From Phragmites australis (lineage: Eukaryota > Streptophyta > Magnoliopsida > Poales > Poaceae), in the NCBI RefSeq assembly GCF_958298935.1, contig NC_084943.1, positions 12,641,001 through 12,705,000 of the forward strand: DNA of 64,000 nucleotides, written 5' to 3'. A program made the translations under genes and the position numbers. The stretch's first letter is position 1. Every line of letters begins with the position of its first letter. Positions 55,491-64,000 of this stretch are shown here, in pieces. The notes under the pieces are model-generated. The model was not told where the DNA came from and did not search any database. It saw nothing but the letters and a program-made list of their open reading frames with translations.

Positions 55491-57946
55491 TGTGGGGAAC
55501 CCTCCAAAAAGTATTCTAATTAATCACTAAGTCGATCACTGACACGACCATGACTTCAGCGATTAAATAGAATACCGCTCCAGTAGTCCCAGCACGTGTT
55601 TTGTGCCCAAGGATTGGAACACATGCCTTCCAACATGTACATCACAACATAGCTTAATAAAGAGCAAGTAATAAACATTTATATTACAAGTATTAAGCAT
55701 GCAACTGATTTCAACAATTTACAATAAAAGCGAGCTAGGAGACAAAACCCCTCAATTCCTAACCACAAAAGAACTACGCAGCGGAAAGTTAAACTTATAA
55801 ATAACAAAAGAGAACGACGCCGCATGCCCTTAGGCACCGTCTCAAAATGCCACTTTCAGAGTAGGATGCACTACTCTTGCCTGCCACCAAGATTGGCAGG
55901 CACAAAGTAGCCAAAAACAGCCTCTTCCCCAGCAGTAGTACCTGAAAGCACAGGCATGAGTACGAAGGTTGATGAGGACATCACTCTTTCGGATACACAC
56001 ACACCGAGTATTCCTCCAACACTAGGTCCATTGACACGAGCTCGTGCACGTCAACTAAATCATGAGGTGAGCTCGTTCCTTAGTGTTCCTTTATATTTTT
56101 ATGAGGATGGGATGCTACTGAATAATTGTGATGTATTATTACTTAGGAACACGGGAGAAGAACAGCAAGGGCGCCCAAGCCAAGGTGGAGGCCCAATCCA
56201 GTTCGAGTCCGTTTCGGAGTCCAGGACCAGTCTGCACTAAAATCGTCGCCCAGGACGCATACGGACTCCGTTTTTGACGTTCTACACATGGTTGGAAAGC
56301 TAAGGAGATAAGATTTCCAACGGTACTGGTCCCATGTCCAAATTCGTTCTGAGTCAACGGGAATCATCGAAACAAATGGACGTCCAGAATCTGTCAGGGT
56401 GCTGCGCCACCATCTTTTGGGCCGTTGGGCCGTGTAACGTGTTGGAGTCCATTAGGGACACGTCCAGGGGTCCTTGGCCGATCCTAGTCTTTTATATACA
56501 GTAGCCGCCACCCTAATTAGGGTTGGGTTTTGCTTAGACATTGATCTACACACAGTTCTGAGATTTTCGCTCTTGTTCCGGACCGACTAGGCCGCCGCAA
56601 GTGTTTGTGGAACCCCGACTTCGAGTGCTTGAATTCAATTCGCAATATTTCAGATTGCATCTTCTACATTCTTTCTTGTGTTCTCGGTACGCTTGCAGGG
56701 ATTGAGCCTTCTTGGCGAGGTCAACCGCGCGACACGGTTGATAACCATCGGAGCTGTGGTGTAGTGATTGCAAGGGAGACGATCTGTTCGGGTCGAAGCC
56801 TTTGGATCATCAACGTCGAGTTCTCCACCCACCGACTTATCACTACCTATCGGAAGATCAGGCCAACATTGCTCATCAAAGGTACTTGCAAGATTTAAAC
56901 CATATAGAGCACATATATATAGCTCGACTCCAAGGATTATGCATTGATCATTAGCAAGGATGAGCCACAGGTTAGGTAAAACATCTGCTCTAAGCATCCT
57001 AGACATATGTGTGAGCAACTGAAGCTTAATCAAAACATATGAAAACTACCCTACAACTAACAACTGAACAAGTGTAACTGTAACCAACATGTGTATCAAT
57101 AAGTAAGAAGAACCAACATCACCATCTCCCACATACCGAACCACAAACCATACTCGAAACTCTACGACCGATGCAGACGGACAGAAGCATGCTCATGACC
57201 TAGAGCGCGTCAGTTCGAACTGTTTATACACCCTGCAGGGGGATACTCCTAGATCCACACGACATGAGGACCATTCGGCTTGTGCCACCAGCCAAAGTGC
57301 TCACAAGGGGGTACTCGTAACAACCTTTCCCAATGAGCCCCAACCGTTTGGATCATGCATCGCTTGGCGCGACGGTTATAGAACTACTGCCGGAGCAAAC
57401 TAGTACCGCTACAAGCCCGCCCGCTCACACTGTCGATGTCCACACCCAAAAAGCCACATCTGCGAAGGTATTCGGCTTGCCTTACCAATAGATCGGCATG
57501 TGGTGGGTAAGGTAAGTACTAAAGCCAACAACATCGACGGTTGGTGCTTAATCGGTGCAAAATGGTCTACGGTGTCCAGTTTCCTCAACCGACCTACCCA
57601 GGGGAACTCCACATCCGGACATGACAAAACACCATCCTAGCACCACCCACACCTCGTCTCAGACTCACCACTCATACAATCATCTCAACCTTTGAAAGTG
57701 TATGTAATCATAAGAAGGTCCTATGCTCGCGAACAACGGGATGCGCTGTCGTTCGACTTCTACCGAATGACCCTAGCATGGCTAAGTATATAAGTCGAAC
57801 TCATACCTAGACATTGACAACATCTCAAGGCTACAAGGAATGTAAATACACAAGTATTAAAAGTAGAAGAATGCATTCGGCATAGGTTCTACCCATTGGT
57901 ACCCGACACTGACTCACTAAACATGCATACATATATGAGCATATTT
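55491..57946 (-). mobile_element. Truncated family B LTR in the Copia LTR
   Basis: In reverse complement, 55491-55969 matches about 43480-43950 of the family B solo LTR and 56884 to about 57946 matches roughly 42420-43480. Its minus-strand start is TGTGGGGAACCC, that is, the LTR 3' end. The other LTR end (TGTCATGG) is missing. The fragment stops at the inverted-repeat junction near 57946, and about 300 bp of the host Copia LTR is lost with it. Confidence 0.8.
55970..56878 (+). mobile_element. CRM-like solo LTR nested in the family B fragment
   Basis: 909 bp starting TGATGAGGAC and ending CTCATCA, flanked by a perfect 5 bp duplication AAGGT (55965-55969 and 56879-56883). Its first part encodes a pol C-terminal tail (GPLTRARARQLNHEV), similar to the LTR-encoded tail of the CRM element at 28050-28341, but the families are clearly different. 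A TATA-like tttatataca lies near 56490. No internal region remains. Confidence 0.88.
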
Positions 57947-58014
57947 ATGCCATTGATGAAATATTTATGCCATTGATGAAATATGCTCATATATGTATGC
58001 ATGTTTAGTGAGTC
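57911..58014. repeat. Perfect 36 bp inverted repeat with tandem 20-mers in the loop
   Basis: Arms 57911-57946 and 57979-58014 are exact reverse complements. The centre contains atatttatgccattgatgaa twice in tandem (57941-57960, 57961-57980). The left arm belongs to family B LTR sequence; the tatgccattgat string also occurs in the Copia LTR (58094 and 62843). It marks the rearranged junction between the two. Confidence 0.95.
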
Positions 58015-58025
58015 CAATTACACAA

Positions 58026-58361
58026 GGATCATGATCGGGTGCCATTCAGAAGCATATCTTTGGTGGAGCTCCAACGTAGATTAGATGTGACATTTATGCC
58101 ATTGATACCACTGGAGAAAAATACCTTGTACCGAGTTTGCTCTCTCTACCTTGTTTACATTTCTGCATTTACATACTTGCAATTTACCTTTCTAGATATA
58201 TTGCAATCTCTTTTAAATGGTAGAGTAGATACACTGGATAAACCTAGAGCACATTTAGATAGAAATTGATATAGATTTATCTTGTGAAGTTTTTGGAGCT
58301 GATTAAATTTTAGTGTCCTAATTCACCCCCTCCCCCTCTTAGAATGTCACCAATCCTTACA
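58026..58361 (+). mobile_element. Copia-type 5' LTR, last part
   Basis: Matches 62770-63099 of the 3' LTR and ends TTACA before the primer-binding region. About 300 bp present in the 3' LTR just before this point (about 62490-62770) is missing here. Confidence 0.82.
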
Positions 58362-58363
58362 AT

Positions 58364-58376
58364 TGGTCTCAGAGAC
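58364..58376 (+). promoter_or_regulatory. Primer-binding site, variant of the iMet type
   Basis: Directly after the LTR the sequence reads TTGGTCTCAGAGA. This differs by one base from the usual TTGGTATCAGAG, so it is a slightly degenerate initiator-Met site. Confidence 0.65.
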
Positions 58377-58449
58377 TTGTGCTTTTGATAAGGTTTAACC
58401 GCCTAGAGTTGTGACGTCCGAGGTTGGGATGTATACCCATAGCGCTCCA

Positions 58450-60345
58450 CGTTTCGACAGCACTAGTTTTCTCTGATGGAAAATTCTAATGACTTATTTT
58501 CTTCAAGCCAAGGGGTTATATGCTTGGAGAATCACCGAGGATGGGATGAGGCAATGCCTCACAAACAAAGAGAGACAATTCAATGCATTAGCGAAGAGTA
58601 TCATGTTATCATCTTTATGCGGTGATGCATTTAATCATGTTTATTCTCTCACCAATGCACATGATATTTGGACTAGTCTCATTCAAATACATGAAGGCAC
58701 AAAAGGATGTGCACAATGAGAAATATCATGTGCTAGTCTTTAAACTCAATAACATCAAACATTTTGCCCATGAAAGTGCTAATGACATATACTCACGTTT
58801 GAATATTCTTGTCAATGAGATTAATAGGCTAGTTTGATATCAATTGGAGACTATCAAGTGGTGAGAAGAATACTTCAAGCTTTTCTTCCAAATTACAAGT
58901 TAATAGTCTCCATCATCTATGATAACAACGATATCAAGAAGATGACTCCAAGTCAAGTACCGGCAAAATCTTCGCCCATAAGATGACCTTGAACATGAAG
59001 GTGGAAGCTCCTACCTCATCCGACACCAAGAACTTTGCGCTTACAAGAAAGCAAGCTCCATGCCCACACATGAAGGCGAAGATAAGAAGGCAAGAGCAGG
59101 AGTCAATCTCAAACGAAGATGATGGTGATAAAGATAAATAAAGAAATGAAGATGATGAGCAAAACACATCAAGTGATGAAGAGATGCATCCCAAGGTCGT
59201 CGAGCTCATATCACAAGTGAAGAAGAACATGAAGAGGATCAATGCCAAGATTGATCAAAAAATCTCCATGAAAGACTTAATCAACATAATTGTTCATATC
59301 AAGAAGGAGAAGAAGACCAAGTTCAAGAAGAGAGAGATAAGGGGAAGAGGCAAAACATTTACAAGCATAGCAAGATCGGTGAATAAAGATGAAGATTCAA
59401 GCTCAAGTGATGAGAGCTTCACCATCCACTACTTCAAGAGAAGCTCTTCCTCAAGGTCGTCATCACACAAGTTATCATCATGCAAGTCACCACACAAGTG
59501 CCTTATGGCCAAAGGTACGGAAAGCGATGTAAGTGATGATGAATCCGATGAGGATTCTCCCTCCCAAGAACTTCTTGAATGGATCAATAAGCAATAAAGG
59601 ACCTTAAAGAAACAACCTAAAGAATTTAAGAAATTCAATGCCCTTAATGACATTTATGCCTCCTTTGTGTCTAATTATAAACAATTATTTAGCAAATTGG
59701 AATTGTTAAGCAAGGAGCATGAAGAGTTTAAGGCAAAACTTAAGTGCATTGAATCTCAACATAAGGTCCATTTTAAGCAATCTACCTCTCCCTTTAATTT
59801 TAGTTATAAGGTAGATGCTTCCACTTGTTGTGATTATTTAATTATTTTATCTAGCTCACTCCTTTACATTAAGGCATGTATTGAGAATGTTGTTGTAGAA
59901 CCATCTAATGAACTCATTGCACAAGAGAATGATGAGCTAAAGAAAGAAGTGAAGAAGCTCACAGAAGACTTAGCAAGGTTAAAGGGCAAAGAATATGTCT
60001 AACCTCCTCAAGATAACCGTGAAAACATGGTGAACAAGCTTGCGGAGGGGTCCACCATGACATGTGCTTCAAGTGCCATTAAGAAGGCCACAAGTCTTTC
60101 CAATGCAAGCAAGTCAAGAAGGAGAGCGAGGAGAAGAAGAAGATGATGAATCTCTCCAACAAGACCTCTAATCTCTACACTAAGCCTAACCACAAGATCA
60201 AGAGCAACCACTATAAGATCAAGAAGAAGGAGAATGGCAATGCAGTTGCACATATGGTTAGGAGAAAGGACCGAAGGTGGAACCAACCTATTTTGGTGCC
60301 TAAGGAAGTCATCACCAACATGAAAGGGCCCCAATCGATTTGAGT
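58450..60345 (+). pseudogene. gag: SIRE-type gag, degenerate
   Basis: The frame starts around PRFDSTSFL, with a TGA at 58474-58476, then WKILMTYFLQAKGLYAWRI and the DIWTSLIQIHEGTK block. A frameshift near 58700 leads to ANDIYSRLNILVNEINRL. Further blocks are a Lys-rich stretch (59184-59597), a coiled-coil region (59667-60002; ENDELKKEVKKLTEDLARL) and a zinc knuckle, C-x2-C-x4-H-x4-C, at 60065-60106 whose fifth codon pattern is cut by TAA (60080-60082). The tail contains KDRRWNQPILVPKEV. Several stops make it non-functional. Confidence 0.82.
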
Positions 60346-61617
60346 TCCAAAGAAGATTTGAAGGACCTGAGTTGGCATTGGGGATTTTGAGACTTGGCTC
60401 ACAAGATGAAGTGAAGGTTGAAGCAAAGAAGCCACGTGTACAAGATTGAGTGCATTGATGAAGATCATGATCATCATATACCTAAATCCCCATCCACCCA
60501 TCTAAATTTAAAAGTGGTAATGGTACTAGATGCAAAATCCTTTCAATTAATGAGTACCTTCATCTTATCTAGGATTGCATGCGCTTATCTCAATTTATTG
60601 CAATGCCTAGCTTAGGTTTTCACATAGTAGGTTGTTTATTTTTCTCTTGTTAACCGATGAGCAACCTACATGGTTTATTTGTCGTAGGTTCTTTTCATGG
60701 AATGTTTCTACATTTGGTATTCTTTATGTGCCATGAGTCCAATCTATAAGGTAAATTTCCCATTGTTATCAATAACAAGTGCATATATCTCACAAGTATT
60801 CAACACTTGTATGCAGTATTCAGGGGGAGCATATTCTATGGGTTTTGATTTTGAGACTAACATGTGTTGCAAGTTGTATTATTTGTAGTCTCATAAAGTA
60901 ATCCTCAAGTCCCGGAGGTATGCAATGCTTATTTGTCAATTGATATTATTGTTAATTAATTTGTTCATTTAAGCTATCTCCATACATAATGCGGCTTAAG
61001 CTTCCTATCTATACAAATTTTCTAGTTGTGCATATGTTTCTATCTTATCATATGTATGCACACTTATAGGGCGAGTTTATATCATATTATGTGAGTTTCA
61101 TGAATTGTGATCCATGCGCTTTCATTTTAATTGGTATGTTATCCTTCAATTAAACCCTTTAATAGGTATCATTTTATCGGATCATGGTTCATGAAGATAT
61201 CTCTCATGTGCTATAATATTTTTCCCTTGAGTTAAACATGTGTTTGTAGCTCTTTTTGAAGATTGTTAACAAAGGAGGAGAAATTTAATGACCAATGCAA
61301 GTGCAAGATGGCACGCCTAGTAGAGAATAATCAAGGAAGCAAGATACCTAAGGATGCTAAGATTTACAATGGGGAGAAGCTCTTGCATAGGTCAAGGGAG
61401 ATAGTGGTGATGGAGAAAGGGGGAACCACAACAAAAGGGTGAAAAAGTGAATACAAAGTAAAGGTAAGAACAAATGTTAGTTTTCTAACAATTGATATCA
61501 TTTGTTGTTCTTACCACGCATCCAAGTAAAATGGTAGGGCATTGTTCATTATTTGTGCCATTCACTTTTGGTACTATCTATTTGTCACTTGCTTTGGTTG
61601 TGTTGTCATCAATCACC
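60346..61617 (+). other. Non-coding internal remainder of the Copia-type element
   Basis: AT-rich, no pol domain in any frame. Two purine-rich strings (cagggggagcat near 60816, aaaggaggagaaa near 61272) resemble old polypurine tracts, as if internal sequence had been deleted or duplicated. Confidence 0.55.
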
Positions 61618-61630
61618 AAAAAGGGGGAGA
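61618..61630 (+). promoter_or_regulatory. Polypurine tract of the Copia-type element
   Basis: AAAAAGGGGGAGA one base before the LTR start TGTAACAAAC; typical position and composition. Confidence 0.8.
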
Positions 61631-61631
61631 T

Positions 61632-63099
61632 TGTAACAAACATGCCCTTGGAGACATCGTAATGACCATATTTAGGGTATGCATGTGACTTTGGTGACTA
61701 ATGACAACATAGTCAATAGGACTAATATGCTTATCAAGTATATGCTTTAGTTGATCTCAATGCAATACATGAAGAAGTAATTGAAGCTGGGACAAAGATT
61801 GGTTGAATTGAAAAAGTCCCAAGAAAAATGACTACGTCGGATGGTACGATGATAGAGGTGTTATACACGCCAGAGTGTTTCAGCTTATGGCACTTGTACA
61901 TGCCGGAAGGTTCGATGTATGAAGAAGTTGCATGTCGGAGTATTTCTTGAGGAAGGATTTGAAGTTCTACACGTCGGAGTATTTCTTGCAAAGAAGACTT
62001 CAACGGCTAGTTGGCATGGTTATACAAGCTGGATGGTCCGGCGTTAAAGATTGGCTATGAGGGAGCATTTTGTGGAGAGAAGAAGTGGCTCGGTCAGCTC
62101 AAGTGTACATGCGGGATGGTCCAACAATAGAGCTGGTGAACACGTCAGAACATCCATTGTTCACAAAGAATTTGAGTGGGGTTCCAACAGCTAGTTTTTG
62201 AAGGATGTACATGCCAGATGGTTCGGTGAGTACAATGTTATTTACATCGGATTATCTGACGTATACTGTAAAGTTAAGTCATTGGGGGCAACAGCTAGTC
62301 CATAGGGTTGAGACTATAAATACCCCTCCACTCGGTCATTGAATGTGCTGGAGTCCAGCGATGCTCACATACACATGAGAAGACACTCAAAGTGCTTAAA
62401 GTGATCATTCAAGGCAATTAAGGACATGATTAGAGAGTGATTAGTGCTAATAGGCCTAGAGAGAGTTGTGTCTAAGTGTTGCTGCCTAGAGAGGGGATTA
62501 AGGAGTAATCCTAGGTTGTACCAAGTGGTACATAGGAACCTTGGAGTCTTGGTGACTCGCCGACACATTGGGCTTTGGTGGCTCAAGCTTGTTGACCCCC
62601 TGATTTAGTGTGAAGCTGTGGTAAGACTCTTGTATGGGGATGCGGAGACACTTACTTTGGTGGCTCAAGCTTCGAAGTGAAGACAGTGGCAAGTGACCGG
62701 AAGAGAGGCTTATGGTGAGGTCTTGCCTTGGTGGCTTGATGGCTCTACCCATTTGAGGTCTTGGTGGCTCAAGAGTCATGATCAGGTGCCGTTCGAGAGC
62801 ATATCTTTAGTGGAGCTCTAACGTGGACTAGAGGTGGTATTTATGCCATTAATACCACAAGATAAAAATTCTTTGTGCCGAGTTTGCTCTCTCAATCTTG
62901 TTTACGTTTCACATTTACATACATGCAATTTACCTTTCTAGATAGGTTGCAATCTCTTTTGAACAGTAAAGTAAATAAACTAGACACCTAGAGCACATTT
63001 AGATAGAAATTGATATAGGTTTATCTTGTGAAGTTTTTTGAGCTGACTAGTTTTTAGTGTCCTAATTCACCCCCTCTTATGACGTCACCGATCCCTACA
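61632..63099 (+). mobile_element. Copia-type 3' LTR
   Basis: 1468 bp, uninterrupted, from TGTAACAAAC to ATCCCTACA. It holds the same array of CGGATGGTCCG-type motifs (about 61830-62280) and a set of short tggtggctcaag repeats (about 62560-62775). It has about 25 extra bases at its start compared with the 5' LTR. Confidence 0.82.
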
Positions 63100-64000
63100 C
63101 TCATGTTAGTTGCTGCTACTGCAGTTTCACAAGTTGATTGAATGTGTTGGTACTGGATCTGTATCGAGTAAATTGATGCTGCTGCAGATAAACTTTTCAT
63201 TCCCTTTTTTACCGGATTTTGAATAGGTTCCAGAGTATGTTTTGAGACATTTTGGAGTTTCGCTTGGCAAATTTCTAATGTTGCTTCAGTCTTGAGGACC
63301 ATTGCTACTTACAATTAAAAAGCATGATGATAAATGTAATTACAATACAAGGGCTCATTGTTGACTTCAACAACGCAGTGGTGCAATGCAGAAACATCTT
63401 CTCGGCACATCTAGTTCAACGTCGCAATTCCTGGATTTTGCAGCTTGGCCTGTACATGTTGCGGTCAATGTTCACCAACGTGTCCTTTTCTTTGTAAATT
63501 GTGGCAGAAATTTTGGTACTTGATTGGTGTAAACTTTATTGTATTGTGGCAGAAACATCAGTTTGTAAGTTTTGGTTTTGCTTGTACGATTCATTGTAAA
63601 TATCATTTGTAAACCGATTGGTAATCAATATAAATTTGTTGTCAATTTGAGTGAGTCTGCTCATGTATAATATATGATGATTGTGTTCAATTGGCAAATC
63701 CTGAAATTGTGAGCATTGCTGAGCTGTCTCTGAAATTGTGATAATCTCTGATCTGAGCTAGGTTAGTTTGCCAGAAAGGTTGAGCTCAGCATCTTCAGAG
63801 GTCAGTTAACCACTGAAGGTAGCCTCAATTAGATCAGGACACTAGAATCATATGATTCCTACCTTCTAGGTCTCCTTGTTTTTGCCTGTGATAATTGTGT
63901 GACTTTCTGGTGTCAACTGAGATTGTCAAGCTGAAATTGTCAGTTGTAAAGTGAAGATTATCTTGTCAATTTAAATTCCAGATTCATGAAAACAAAGTGA
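63100..64000. other. Right flank, no gene recognised
   Basis: AT-rich sequence. A short minus-strand open frame (63102-63302) has no recognisable domain. The stretch 63530-63660 looks like a plant 3' untranslated region (TTTGTAAATTG-type runs), but there is no coding sequence to attach it to. Confidence 0.4.

Larger units (their letters stand above)
54658..63099 (+). mobile_element. SIRE-type Ty1/copia element, gag only, with nested LTRs
   Basis: Two homologous LTRs (54658-58361, interrupted; 61632-63099) enclose about 3.3 kb with a gag of the SIRE/Maximus type and no RT, integrase or RNase H. Ends are TGTA...CTACA. The flanking five bases do not match (aagat and ctcat), so either the duplication has decayed or the ends are not from one insertion. 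It would be non-autonomous. Confidence 0.8.

Noticed and set aside
54653..63104. Target duplication for the Copia-type element
   Set aside because: The five bases on each side are aagat and ctcat; they agree at only two positions.
63054..63302. Minus-strand 82-codon ORF
   Set aside because: Its end overlaps the Copia LTR and its AT-rich content shows no recognisable domain.

Overview
The window is plant nuclear DNA, almost certainly from a grass (Poaceae). It is built almost entirely of nested transposable elements. I found no intact cellular gene, rRNA, tRNA or CRISPR array. The grass assignment rests on the element types: Tekay-type chromoviruses with about 3 kb LTRs, a CRM-type chromovirus whose pol reading frame runs into its 3' LTR, a 20 kb Tat-lineage element with an antisense ORF, a SIRE-type Copia element, and a Mutator-like element next to a plant-mobile-domain gene. 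The species cannot be read from the sequence.

Layout. 1-425: edge fragment of a Ty3/gypsy gag (minus). 426-1519: 3' end and truncated LTR of a Tat-type element (plus). 1520-14167: Tekay-type chromovirus on the minus strand, with LTR, chromodomain integrase, RNase H, RT, protease and gag (all broken), then an intact 265-codon ORF whose N-terminus copies the histone H3 tail, then an iMet primer-binding site and a hybrid LTR made of two families. 14168-31250: remains of a Mutator-like element on the minus strand, with a plant-mobile-domain gene and a MULE transposase. The transposase is split by a CRM-type element (21557-29166) with identical-length LTRs and target duplication GAGGT. 32174-52735: a Tat-lineage element on the minus strand with target duplication GCACC. 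It is itself interrupted by two solo LTRs (40305-43950 and 44929-47910) and carries an opposite-strand accessory ORF with a gypsy-type Transposase_28-like domain. 52736-54657: spacer with two small unassigned ORFs. 54658-63099: gag-only SIRE-type Copia element. Its 5' LTR holds a truncated Tekay LTR, which in turn holds a CRM-like solo LTR, and one junction carries a perfect 36 bp inverted repeat. 63100-64000: AT-rich flank.

How the parts relate. Target-site duplications give the order of events: the CRM element entered the MULE; both solo LTRs entered the Tat pol gene; the small CRM-like LTR entered a Tekay LTR that had already entered the Copia LTR. Most coding regions carry stops or frameshifts. 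Long open exceptions are the H3-tail-like ORF (9394-10191), the Tat gag-protease ORF (48791-51298) and the CRM RT-to-integrase segment (25447-28341).

The most interesting item is the H3-tail-like protein. It is encoded between primer-binding site and gag of an element whose integrase ends in a chromodomain, the module class that reads methylated H3 tails.
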